This document shows, in pieces, positions 1 to 10,733 of a DNA stretch of 64,000 nt. Made by a program: the position numbers and the translations under genes. The stretch spans positions 453,972 through 517,971 of the forward strand of contig WTPW01000067.1 of NCBI GenBank assembly GCA_009809945.1, written 5' to 3'. The DNA comes from Gigaspora margarita (taxonomy: Eukaryota > Glomeromycota > Glomeromycetes > Diversisporales > Gigasporaceae). How positions within the stretch are numbered: the first letter of the stretch is position 1; each line of letters begins with the position of its first letter. The notes below the pieces were generated by a model. That model was not told the origin of the DNA and made no database searches. It saw nothing but the letters and a program-made list of their open reading frames with translations.

Positions 1-445
1 TTAATTAATCTCTATACACATTAGATATTTTTTTGTGACGAATTTAACGATTCTTCTTGAACAATGCCTACTTCAATCTCTTTCTCTTAAGCGATTATTT
101 CTTTCATTTTTAGTTGTACATAAACATTTTTGTAAAAAAAACTTCCGACTTTACTCCAGACTTGATTTTAAATTCTTCTCTTATGAGTTGATTTTGTGTT
201 GAGGAGATAGTTTTAAAACCGCATAGTGTGTTCCTAAAAAAAAAAAAAAAAAAAAAGCAAGAAACTCATGAATGTATATTAAAAAAAATAAATTCCATCA
301 ACTCTTTAAAAAACAAACGCAAAAAAAAACAAAAAAAAAGGAAGAAACAGGATGCAAATATCATTACCTAATAAATATATGCAGTTCGTCAAAAATAATT
401 CCTCATACTATTACAGTCATGTAGTTCAATTGGAAGGATGAAACC

Positions 446-735
446 ACCAGAGCCGCAACTCAAACACTCCAACTGCCATCAGAAGTTCTGGGTGATTGAA
501 CACAGGTCGCAACCCCATCTAAAGAGCATGTTGTTCCTTAGACCCATCCACTTCCAACTGAGTAGAAAACCATTCGTACAGGACGGAACAACCCGAGCCA
601 CAACTCAAACATCTCCCAACTGCCATCAGGAGTGCTGGGTAATTGAACGTAGGCCGCAACCCCATCCAAAGAAGTATTTTACCCTTCAGACCCGTCCACT
701 GCCGATAGAATCAACTACACTTTGTGTTGTCGAGT
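446..735 (+). repeat. Two tandem copies of a 145-bp repeat
   Basis: A block with the core GAGCCGCAACTCAAACA at 450 recurs as GAGCCACAACTCAAACA at 595, so the period is 145 bp. Both copies continue through AACTGCCATCAG, CTGGGT-ATTGAAC and CGCAACCCCATC. The single open frame across them (438-749) is explained by the duplication rather than by a known protein. Just upstream, TAGTTCAATTGG (425-436) resembles a tRNA A box, and GGTCGCAACCC (about 507-517) loosely resembles a B box. A tRNA-derived SINE is therefore possible but unproven. Confidence 0.6.
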
Positions 736-919
736 TACTAAATCCATAGATACTCCCTTCCCAAGCTTATTATTTTTGTTAAAACCACAGTTATACCAAT
801 CATGTTCTTTTGGAATTCTTTTAAGAAAGAAAATAGGTTATGATTATTGACAAGGTAAAATAGAATATGCTGAGAGTGTAAACTTACAATCATTTTGTAT
901 CTTCTAAAGAAAATAAACC

Positions 920-995
920 ATCCTAATTCTGGTCAAATTCGCAGATCATTATCTACCAGGGCCAAATGACCTGCGAATTTGACCAAAATTGGATT
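920..995. repeat. Short hairpin / miniature foldback
   Basis: GGTCAAATTCGCAGATCAT at 931-949 pairs with ATGACCTGCGAATTTGACC at 966-984, with one mismatch over 19 bp and a 16-nt loop. Weaker pairing continues outward. It may be the core of a small MITE or a transcribed hairpin. Confidence 0.7.
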
Positions 996-2251
996 GTTGT
1001 ACAAACGTTCATCAAATGTTAATTGGTTGCTTCTTGTTATTATTAATATCTAGATTATTTTTTTTATATTCTAAAATTCTATATACATTTTATGTATGTT
1101 TTAATAAAATCATGAGGTTTATGAAAATTATAAAAAAAAATTTTTTTAATAGCCTTTACGTTCCAAAAAATATCGATCCATTGAGTGGATAATTATGCAG
1201 TGTCGGTGGGGTAACATAGAGTAAATAAAAAAAATATGTAGAATAGTTATATGGAATAAATTATGTGAGTATAAATTATGTAGAGTAAATACATACTTGT
1301 TATTAAATTTGCAAATTTTTTTCGTAAAAAAATAAAATAAAATAAAATGGCAAATAATTAAAATTTAAGTTTCGAAATGATCGACAGGCTCTTCTTTTTA
1401 GTCTTTCACTCTTTCGCTGTAGTCTTTGCCGATCGAAGATTATCAATTCAATAAAAAATTCGAACAAAGAACAAGATTGGGTTATGAAATGATCAAAAAA
1501 TAAATATACAAATTTAAAGCAGAACAATTGTAAAAGTGGTGTGAATTCTAATTAATAAATGATATTGTTCTTTACGCGAAGGTGGTCGGATATATATGAC
1601 TCCAATAATGGATCTGAAATTCGTTTAATAAAGTAATGGAGTAGATAATACAGTAATAGTGTAATAAAATGTAATAGAATACGTAATATATTATCGATTA
1701 TAAAAGTATTGAGTATAATATGTTGATCTGACCAAAAAAGAGTAAATGTTGCATTGTTTTGAAAATCATCGAGCAAAAATCAGGAATCTATAAATTTCAG
1801 ATTTATTTATTAATATCCATTTTTTAATATTTTATTAATACATATTTCGTTAAGTTGTAGTTTTAATCTATTTTATATAATTAAGGATTATTCAAAAATA
1901 ATGAATTTTGCATCCAACAATCTTTTACGAGGGTTTCATCCTTCGTACAAATTTTGAGTTTTATCTTCGCAGGTTTCACGGAGAGCTTTTAAGGTTCAAC
2001 TTTCGTGGGAGATATCAATTTTTCGTCATTTACAAAAAATTTCATACAACAATGATTTTGATTTCGCTTCACACAAAAATTCTAACGAATTATATGTAAA
2101 TTATTATAAAATTAATCAATATACGAGCAAAGTCTGATCGTAATCTGCTTAAGTTATTTAATAATGCAATTCATATCACAATTTTAATCGAGTACATGAA
2201 TATTAGATTCGATAATATAAAGATATATGATATGTGATAATATTAATTGCG

Positions 2252-2403
2252 ACAAATCATAATTGAATCAGATTAAAATGAAAATAATTTTTTTTGGGGC
2301 GCATTTTTTTAGGGTTAGGGGTTAATGTTAGAGGTTAGTTTTAGAGCAGAGTTTATATTAAAAAGTATAAGCGAGTTTTAGATTTCATTTTAATTATGAT
2401 TCG
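2252..2403. repeat. Foldback element with telomere-like loop
   Basis: AATCATAATT...ATTAAAATGAAA on the left pairs with TTTCATTTTAATTATGATT on the right. The loop carries TTAGGGTTAGGGGTTAATGTTAG (as two overlapping telomere-like units), a motif that recurs in the loops of other foldback elements in this window. No coding content. Confidence 0.6.
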
Positions 2404-2695
2404 TAAAAACAATAAATTATCCCATCTTCCTACTGTAAAATTAAAATTATTTATATTGTCTTTCTAAATTTATTAATATAAAAAATTAATTTAAATCACA
2501 CTAACTTATTACTGTACGATATGTCGCACATTTATAATAAAATTTAGGGTAAAAAAAATCGCAATAATGAAAATTCTAGAATTTTATACAAATGCGAATT
2601 ACAATACGTATAACGTTTCACAACATTTTTTATTTATATCGGGATAAAATTTTTTTTACAAACATTAAATTTTTTTTTTTTTAATACTCTTAAAA

Positions 2696-3721
2696 ATGAT
2701 AACTTTACCAAACGAGTGTCTTTTAGAAATCTTTGATAACCTTCAAACCTACAATGGAATTTTACTTTATAAAAATTTATTTTCTTGCCTTCTTGTAAAT
2801 CGTCAATGGTGTAGAGTTATTATACCTATATTATGGAGTAAACCAGCTTTATATGATAAAAGGTTTATAAGAATATGTATTTTATCATTAAATCTTAAAG
2901 AACAAGCTCAATTAATCCCTTTTAATATAAACCTTCCAAATAATCCAACTCCATTATTTGAATATACAAGTTATATAAGTCATCTTACATCTTTTCATGA
3001 TAACTTGGAACTTGGAATTAAACGTTGGCTTGAAACCGATTCTCATCCTCCTACTTCTAAATCTTTTACTCTTAAAAGTGCTATTAAATGTTCTTTAATT
3101 ACAATGTTTTTAAGAACAAGTGGTAGACTTAAATATTTATCATTTTCTGGTTCAATTTATAATAAATCAATGGTTATCGAACATATTTGCAACACTCTTA
3201 CTTATTTAAGTCTTCAATATAATTGTCTTAATTCTGAGGATGGAATAGCAATAGCAAAGGTTCTTTGTGTAAACTCTTCTCTGACTTCTTTAGATCTTAA
3301 ATATAATCAAATCGGTTCTGAGGGCGGGAAAGCAATAGCGGATGCTCTTTATCAAAATATATCTCTAATTTCTTTAGATCTTAGTTATAATCAACTCCGT
3401 TTTGAGGGTGTGAAAGCAATAGCAGAAGCGCTTTGTATAAATACTACATTAAAATCTTTAAACCTTGAATATAATCAACTTTGTTCTGGATGTGGAAAAG
3501 CAATAGCGGAGGCTCTTTACAAAAATACTACTCTATCTTCATTAAATATTAGCTCTAATAAGCTTGGTTTCGAGGCTGGTAAAGCAATAGCAGAGGCACT
3601 TTGTAAAAACACTACTCTCACTTCTTTAAATATTAAATCTAATCAAGTCGGTTTCGAAGGTGTGAAAATAATCGCGGAGGCACTTTGTAATAACACTACT
3701 TTAACATCATTAAATATTTAA
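2696..3721 (+). CDS. F-box / leucine-rich-repeat protein (prematurely stopped)
   Basis: A 341-aa protein. Residues about 1-50 (LPNECLLEIFDNL, then a leucine/valine-rich stretch and a Trp near 47) fit an F-box-like domain, which in the family binds Skp1 and recruits substrates to SCF ubiquitin ligases. From residue about 167 to the end there are six full and one partial 28-residue RNI-type leucine-rich repeats, consensus TLTSLNL-SNQLG-EGGKAIAEALC-N. These would form the substrate-binding solenoid. The start is the first ATG after an A/T-rich leader. The stop falls in the middle of a repeat: AAT-ATT-TAA stands where sister repeats read AAT-ATT-AAA, and repeat-like sequence continues downstream. 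The last repeats were therefore probably lost by a single A-to-T nonsense change. Similar F-box/LRR proteins are numerous in Rhizophagus. The substrate is unknown. Confidence 0.85.
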   Translation: MITLPNECLLEIFDNLQTYNGILLYKNLFSCLLVNRQWCRVIIPILWSKPALYDKRFIRICILSLNLKEQAQLIPFNINLPNNPTPLFEYTSYISHLTSFHDNLELGIKRWLETDSHPPTSKSFTLKSAIKCSLITMFLRTSGRLKYLSFSGSIYNKSMVIEHICNTLTYLSLQYNCLNSEDGIAIAKVLCVNSSLTSLDLKYNQIGSEGGKAIADALYQNISLISLDLSYNQLRFEGVKAIAEALCINTTLKSLNLEYNQLCSGCGKAIAEALYKNTTLSSLNISSNKLGFEAGKAIAEALCKNTTLTSLNIKSNQVGFEGVKIIAEALCNNTTLTSLNI

Positions 3722-3890
3722 AATAATGATGCCTTTTCTGAGAACGGGAATGTAATGACAAAGGACTTTATAAAAACACTATTCTAATCCCATTAAATCT
3801 TGGAATTAATCATCTTGGTTATAAGAACGAGAAAGCATTTGCAAAGGCTCTTTATATAGACACTATCATTTTTAAATATTAATTCTAATT
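3722..3890 (+). pseudogene. Decayed 3' LRR repeats of the F-box gene
   Basis: After the stop at 3719-3721 the same frame reads NNDAFSENGNVMTKDFIKTLF, a diverged 28-residue LRR unit. A second unit follows in a shifted frame (IPLNLGINHLGYKNEKAFAK and on to an NT-I-like end). At least two further repeats were once part of the upstream gene, which has a nonsense codon followed by an indel. Confidence 0.75.
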
Positions 3891-4312
3891 AACTTGTTTT
3901 TATGGTGAAAAGTATTTATGGAGGGATCTTCCCATAAATACTTATCTTTATTAAATTTTATTAATTTCGACATTATTTTTGCTACTATTTTCCTAAGATT
4001 ATACATTTTCACAATTCGGTCTATAACGAATATAGAGTATAACATAATTATAAATACTAGGCAATTATATTGATTATAATTTATGATGTATTCTACATAA
4101 TATGTGAAATTAGAAGATTAAATTTTTGTAACATGGGATTTAGAAAGTGATTTTATAGATTTTTTTAAAATAAATAAAGGTATTGCTATATTTTGAGAGA
4201 AGCCCTTTCTTATATTTTATTTTTTTGAATTTTTTTTCTTACAATATTAAAATATTAAGATTTAAATAAGATTTAAATTAGATTTAAATTCTTATAGTTG
4301 ATATGATATCAA

Positions 4313-4412
4313 TATAGATGCTGGTGAAATTAATTTCACCAATTCACCACCAATTTCACCAATAGTGATGAAATTATTTCACCACTTTCACCACATTTCA
4401 CCAGCATCTATA
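4313..4412. repeat. 100-bp foldback MITE
   Basis: Perfect terminal inverted repeats: TATAGATGCTGGTGAAAT at 4313-4330 and its complement ATTTCACCAGCATCTATA at 4395-4412. The interior repeats the motif TTTCACCA several times in both orientations. No coding capacity. Confidence 0.8.
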
Positions 4413-4551
4413 GATAGCAATAAACTAAAAATAAATATCGTGACTTCTATCGTGAATGTTGGCTCGAACTTTAAAAAAAAATAAAATAAAAAAATAAAAG
4501 TAAAATGTACCACATGAGCTTGTATTTCGACCCTCATTTTGTACTTCATTA

Positions 4552-4772
4552 TATGGGCTAGGTGCTGAGAAAAGGGCCCAAATTGACAAAACAAAAGATC
4601 TTTGGAAAATCAATTTTTGTGTTGTAAATTTTATAATAGATTATAAGAAAAATAAAAACTCTAAAGGGCTGTACTGCAAAATTTTATTAATTTAACTACT
4701 TTTGTGTTTTAGATAAAATTACTTTTGAAAAAATTGTCAATTTGGTTCCTTTTTCCAGCTCCTAGCCCATAT
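4552..4772. repeat. Element with 38-bp inverted repeats
   Basis: The left arm starts ATATGGGCTAGGTGCTG (4552) and the right arm ends CAGCTCCTAGCCCATAT (4772). The arms are 38 bp with about five mismatches. Inside, CTGTACTGCAAAATTTTATT (about 4670) resembles sequence near 45252 and 56110, next to the two TPR remnants, so part of this element or its source is dispersed. Confidence 0.7.
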
Positions 4773-4946
4773 GTGCAATATGATATGGACACATAATGAC
4801 AAATTGATAAATGATATATAAAATATAATAAAAAAGCACAAGTATATCCTAATAGAAGAGAAAATAGTGAAGTAGAGCACTACTTCTATATGTATCTTTA
4901 TAATATCATGTTAATAAAGATTCAAGCAAAAAGAATATATATATAT

Positions 4947-5241
4947 CTGTCTACGATTTTCTCAATAACTACTTATCTAAATCAGCTAAAATTTTTATTG
5001 TAAATAGATGTGATATTTGGCTATAATGTACAAATTTATGCTATTTGGATATGTAGTTCTTGAGAATTGGTTAAAACAATGGAATTTTTTTTGCAAATTA
5101 TTTATAGCTTTTAAACAATTTCTCAAGAACTACAAGTTCAAATTGTATGAAATTTTAGTATGTTGTAGTCAAATATCACATCTATTTAAAATAAAAATTT
5201 TGCTGATTTAGCTTAGTAGTCATTGAGAATATCATAGCCAG
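4947..5241. repeat. Foldback element, family A copy 1
   Basis: Almost the whole stretch is one inverted repeat. The left arm runs CTGTCTACGATTTTCTCAAT... and the right arm ...ATTGAGAATATCATAGCCAG. The inner arms contain GTAGTTCTTGAGAA and its complement. It belongs to a family with further copies at 5312-5484, 5523-5817 and 23781-24015. There is no transposase, so it is probably non-autonomous. Confidence 0.75.
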
Positions 5242-5311
5242 ATATATATATATATATATCCATATTTTTTTAATTTTTTATATATTTGCACTATAATATT
5301 TAACTTTACAT

Positions 5312-5484
5312 TTGTACACAGCTGTATTTTTCTTAGCAACCATTAATCAAATTAGTTAAAATTTTTACTATAAATGCATAAAATTTTATTATATTGTAGC
5401 CCAATATCTCATTTATTTATAATAAAAATATTAACTAATTTGGATTAGTAGTTGTTGAGAAAATTATAGCCAGGTACAAATGTA
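5312..5484. repeat. Foldback element, family A copy 2 (short)
   Basis: A shorter family member: AATCAAATTAGTTAAAATTTT on the left pairs with AATATTAACTAATTTGGATT on the right. It lacks the central ACTACAAGTTC arm of the longer copies. Confidence 0.65.
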
Positions 5485-5522
5485 AATTTAAAAATTAAAA
5501 AAATATGGATTTATATATATAT

Positions 5523-5817
5523 CTGGCTATGAATTTTTCAATAACTAATCCAATTAGCTAAAATTTTCCTTAAATAAATATAATATTTGGCTACAATATA
5601 CTAAAATTTTATGCAATTTGGACTTGTAGTTCTTGAGAAATTGTATAAAAACTATAAGCAATTTTACAAAAAAATTACTTATAGTTTTTAAGCAATTTCT
5701 CAAGAACTACAAATCTAAGTTGCATGATATTTGTATGTTGTAACCAAATATCACATTTATTTATAGTAAAATGTTTAGCTAATTTGAATTAGTGGTTGTT
5801 GAGAAAATTACAGCCAG
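5523..5817. repeat. Foldback element, family A copy 3
   Basis: Outer ends are CTGGCTATGAATTTTTCAAT and ATTACAGCCAG. The central arms are TTGTAGTTCTTGAGAAATTG and CAATTTCTCAAGAACTACAA, separated by a short spacer. It is nearly the same length as copy 1. Confidence 0.75.
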
Positions 5818-6162
5818 AATTAATATAAATTTATAGCAATTTTTTTTAATAAAATAATAATAGATATTTAAAAAATTTTTTTTATAATATTAGATATATA
5901 TATTATTGAATCTGAACATGTTTATGAAATTTGAACTTAACTTTAACTAAACCAAAAATTTAAATCAAGCTTAGTTCAGATTCATGAACTTTAAAAAGTT
6001 TAGTTCAGGTTCAAGTTCAAAGATCTATAAAATTTAAAATTTTAATTCAGGTTTAATTAAATCTAGGCTTAAGCCTAAATTGAAAATAAAGCAAAACCTA
6101 GAACACTAATTATAAAGTTGCTAATTTAGATTGTAAATACAACCATTAATACATAAATATTG

Positions 6163-6463
6163 GGTGGCAATCATTTTACTGACAATCACTTCACAGACAC
6201 TTTATTTCACTGACAAATTATTTACCAACAAGATCATTTTACCAACAGTTCATTTTACTGAAGCGCATTTTTCTGACAAAGTAATTCTGGTTATTGTTGT
6301 TAGGGTCAGGATAGGGTCAGGATAAAATTAGAGTTAAAGTTAGTGTGCTTTATAGAAAAAAACTTGTCAGTAAAATGAGCTTCAGTGGAATAAACTGTTG
6401 CTAAAATGAACTTGTTGGTAAAATAGTATCTGTAAAGTGATTTTTAGTAAAATAATATGGACC
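6163..6463. repeat. 300-bp foldback element with TTAGGG-like loop
   Basis: Arms of about 100 bp. The left arm contains GGCAATCATTTTACTGACAA and ACCAACAAGATCATTTTACC; the right arm is its imperfect complement, ending TTTTTAGTAAAATAATATGG. Each arm is made of short direct repeats of a TTTTACTGACAA type. The loop holds TTAGGGTCAGGATAGGGTCA, a degenerate telomere-like motif. Confidence 0.75.
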
Positions 6464-7097
6464 TATAATATTGATAGTAAGTAAGATATATAAATATTTT
6501 TATAACAAATATATAATATTTTACTCAAAAATTTGGCTAATTTAGAAACAAAAATAATCAATATCTCTTGATTATTAAGTAAATGAGATTAAAATTGTAT
6601 TTTATATACTAATATAGTAGTATATTGAACTAATACTTCTATTCTACCTATAAGTTTAAAATTTTTACAATGTACAATAAAATCTAATTATATTCTTAAA
6701 TATTTATTTTTATATAGGGTCTTTGCTTTCAAAATAGGGGTTCAAGTTCTCAAACCAAAATTGAAATTTTTGCTAAATCTTAATTTATAAACACAAAGCT
6801 TATTTTGTACAAATTTTTTAAGGTTAACTTAACATTATAATAATTATAGAAGGACCCCAAAGAATACATATATAACTTAGATCCAGACTCAAAATTTTAA
6901 AATAACTTTTTACATTTATTTTTACTAAAAGCTTTATACAAAATTATCATATAAGTTCAAATTTACTATAAATTATACAATTTTAGATCTGAGTTTAAAA
7001 TTGGATTCAGATATCTACTAGTTTAATTTATTATAATCCAGATACCCAATATCTATTAAATTTTAAATGTATAATAGGTCAAATCTCTAGTGATATA

Positions 7098-7180
7098 TGC
7101 AATAGTGGGTATAAAAGTAAATTTCCAGTTATTTCATAGTAAAGAATAACTAGAAATTTATTTTTATTTCTATCATTGCA
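7098..7180. repeat. Short inverted repeat
   Basis: TGCAATAGTGGGTATAAAAG and TTTCCAGTTATT on the left pair with AATAACTAGAAATTT and ATTTCTATCATTGCA on the right, with a loop of only about 10 nt. Confidence 0.6.
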
Positions 7181-7537
7181 TCTATGTACATATCCACAAA
7201 ACTTACCTATCTAAAAAAAATCCATCAGCCCATTTTTTCACTCATAAAAGATCTATTTGTCCCCATTATTCCATCTATAAAAGATCTATTTTTTTATTTA
7301 TATACACAACTAATCCATAAAAAATCTATCTGCCCAAAGAAAAACAACAAATGAAAAAACAAATAAAATAAATAAATAAATAAACAAATAAATAAATAAA
7401 AATAAAAAGTGATATATATACCATAAGTTTCTAAAAAAATATGCTACTTTTTTGAACGATTTTGACACAAAAAATCCAGAGTAGCTTATTTTAGGATATA
7501 ATAAATTTTGGTTAATTGCAAATAGTTTTTACATAGT

Positions 7538-7831
7538 AAAGTTTAAATTTCACTATATAAATTGACTATTATCACTTAAATAAACTTGTTCAAAGATAAA
7601 AATACACATATGCTAAAATTTTTATTAAGTTTAAAGCATCTTTTATTATTAAACTTTTAATTTTAAGTTTAATATTTTTGTAATAAAATTTTAATTTATT
7701 TGCTAAACATAAAAATTAAAAACCAAATAATAATAAGTTCTTAGATTTTGATAAAAATTTTAGTGTATGCATATTTTGATCTTTTGAACAAGTTTACTTA
7801 AGCAACTTTAATCGATTTAAACTTTAGACTT
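7538..7831. repeat. Foldback element about 290 bp
   Basis: Left arm AAGTTTAAATTTCACTATAT...CACATATGCTAAAATTTTTA; right arm TAAAAATTTTAGTGTATGCA...TCGATTTAAACTTT, an imperfect inverted repeat. GTAGCTTATTTT occurs on both sides in direct orientation (7481 and 7916). Confidence 0.55.
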
Positions 7832-10361
7832 TTCTATATAGTAACCATTATCAATTATGGGTTAGCTTATTTTTTGGCTAAAGGCATTTTTACATTTTTG
7901 AATTTAAATAAGAGAGTAGCTTATTTTGGAATATAGCTTATTTTCAAAAATATATAAATAGTATTATTATACAAATTAAAAAATTATATAATAAGTTTAT
8001 ATCTTACTATTATATATATTCTTTGGGATTCTGTTATATCTAAAAATTTGATAAACATTGTTTTGAATATCTAAAAATAGAATGAAAATGATCAACATAG
8101 CAGATAAACATTTTACTATCAAATTTGTATATAACATTATTATATAATTTTAATTTTTATCCAATAATAAAAAATTTTGCAACCATTATATTAGCAGTCA
8201 AAAATAGAAACCAAAAACATTGAATAATCATAAGTTCTGAGATAATTGTTAAAATATATTTTGTTATACAAAAACAAAACAGACTATAAATCTTTTTTTA
8301 TTTCAACTAATTGGCTAATTTTTATAAATCTACTATAATAATTAATAACCAAATTATATTATATTAGATATTGATCTATTTTTAGATTTTGCCAATTTTA
8401 CTATTAAAAGTTTTAAATAACTATAAAATTTACTACAGTCAACCCTCCCTAAATGCACCCCCCCTAAATGCAGCACCTTCCTAAATGCATGCCAGATTCC
8501 CGGGCCCACCATGGGCCTTATAGATAAATGCACGTTCTATATTCTGTAAATGCACGCTACTTTTTTGGCCCCTCTATATTAAATTTCCTCCATAAATGCA
8601 CGCACGTGATCACTAGCCAATCATAATTTATTATTTATAATGCATACGATCGATATCGGTAGATTTAAAATTTAAAATAAATTAAATAAATTATATTTTA
8701 TTTATATTAATCATATTATTCGACCATTCAATATGAGTTGAATAAAGATTATTTTATTCAAGTATACGGCTAGTTAACTTGAACAAAGTAAAATTCTAGA
8801 TTGAATTAAATAGCATTATAGGTTCAAGCAGTTTACTTGATATAATGTTACTCAACACTATCGAATGAAGTAACAATTTTATTAAATATAAATTGTGCGA
8901 AATATGCTTTTAAAATCAGGGCACATCTATGAAAAGAGATAATCAGCCTTATCATTTTTTTTTATTGAAATAATCACTTGATTAGTTTACTCAAGCCCCG
9001 ATTAATTAAACATCTGCTTTTGACTCATTGAGTGAGGGGCTTGATAACCCTCAAATCTTGTATCAATAAAAAAGCCTAAATAACTTTTATTTTGTTCATT
9101 AATGCTTGTAATTGATATACGTAAAGGGGGAACTGATAGTAGTTAAACAATGCTAAATAGATTTCTATTGTAGCAACATAACATGATGATGGTAATACTG
9201 GAGCAATTATAGTTGAGCATAACCTGTCTCGGCTTATACATCGATTGCACTAATATATGCAACAATTTCTCATTTAATAAAAGTTAATATCTAGCATTAT
9301 TAGCTAGATACACATGTTATGTGAATGCAATGATTTTTGAAAATATGTCATTCACCGCACATGAAACACAATTGTGCATATATGAAAGAACAAAAAAGAT
9401 GTAAAAACCTGTTAAGTAGAAACCTGTTCCTAAATATCACCATCGTCACTATAGGTTATTCAGCATCGCTATCTTATGAAAGGGTTTATTTGACACCTGC
9501 AATTTATTTATCCCCAGCCCTTCCTTGTAGTATAGAAGATTATATTTAACGGATCTTTAAAGAAAACAATAAAACAAACCTTATTTCTTCCATAAATTTT
9601 CATAACAACAGCATGTCTTCCAGTAAACGAAAAAATAAAACCACTCTTAATAACCAACAAAGAAAGGATATCATCGAATTTAAAAATAAAAATCCTAAGA
9701 TCAGTAATGTTGACCTTGCTGAGTGGGTAAAAAATGAATTTGGCCTTGAGGTTCATCCAACAACCATTGGACGTCTAATAAAAAATAAGGATGACATTGG
9801 AGATAATCTCTCTACAAAAAGACAAAGAACAGTTCAACATCCGGATCTTGATAACACATTACACGAATGGGTTTTGCAAAACCAAGACCAAATTATTTTA
9901 AGCGATGCTATCCTAATTGAAAAAGCAAAAAAATTCGCCAAATCATTAAACATACCCAATAGTGACCTTAAATTTTCTCAAGGATGGTTATATAAATTTA
10001 AAAAAAGGCATGGGTTGGGGCAAATAAAAAAGCATGGCGAAGATGCTTCTGTAGACGATAATGTTGTTGCAGATGCTATACCTAAATTAAGAGAGGTGTT
10101 AAAAGGATACGATTTAAAAGATATTTATAATATGGATGAAACGGGCTTATTTTACCAGTAATAATTGATTAATTTAAATATCACTATCCCGAGGAGCATT
10201 TGTGAGAGATTTCTCAATTATGCCAATATAAACGTTGCATTTGGCAATCACAAAAATAAAAAACCGGCTCTCTCTATTATTTGCCTTTTGCTGAGTTTAC
10301 TTATGACAAAATTAAGTAAATCTCTAACAGCTATGCTCTTTAGATTATCTGATAATTGGGT

Positions 10362-10464
10362 TTGATTTAATAATTGGATCTGCATAATTTTGGCACTATT
10401 CGAATTAACTTATCAAAATAATTCGAATGATACCAAACTTATACAGATCTGATTATTAGATCAC
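10362..10464. repeat. Nested inverted repeat inside the Tigger intron/insert
   Basis: TGATTTAATAATTGGATCTG and GGCACTATTCGAATTA pair with TAATTCGAATGATACC and CAGATCTGATTATTAGATCA. A compact foldback of about 100 bp between the two halves of the transposase. Confidence 0.65.
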
Positions 10465-10581
10465 GAGAATTTTAGCTACAAAAATTTTTCCAAGGGGTGC
10501 TTAATTTGAAAGTATGCAGTATCGCTAAAAGAACATGTAAATCCCCACAAAAAAAACAATTACAAAATAGGGAAAGTAGAG

Positions 10582-10733
10582 GTCCAATCCAGATAAATCT
10601 GTTATCTGTTTATTCATATATTGAATAAACAGATCCGATATCCGAATATTCGCTATCCGTTATCCGAATATCTGATCTGAAATTTATCTGGATATCTGAT
10701 AATTATTTGGACAAACGTTATCTGGATTGGAAC
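10582..10733. repeat. Second nested inverted repeat in the Tigger insert
   Basis: The outer ends GTCCAATCCAGAT and ATCTGGATTGGAAC are complementary with one mismatch. The interior repeats ATCCG/GATATCC motifs. A MITE-like unit of about 150 bp. Confidence 0.65.

Larger units (their letters stand above)
1..2695. other. AT-rich spacer without a convincing gene
   Basis: No open frame here has recognisable domain content. The short frames at 989-1192, 1303-1776 and 1908-2099 are low-complexity and look like chance frames. The stretch holds a 145-bp tandem repeat, a short hairpin and one foldback element, listed separately, plus homopolymer runs such as poly-A near 238-256. Confidence 0.6.
6464..8433. 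other. AT-rich spacer without genes
   Basis: No coding frame can be supported. It contains two inverted repeats listed separately and a tetranucleotide-like AAATAAATAAACAAATAAAT run near 7365-7400. Confidence 0.6.

Noticed and set aside
438-749. 103-aa open frame
   Set aside because: Explained by a 145-bp tandem duplication whose period is not a multiple of three; the two copies are read in different frames, so it is not a repeat protein.
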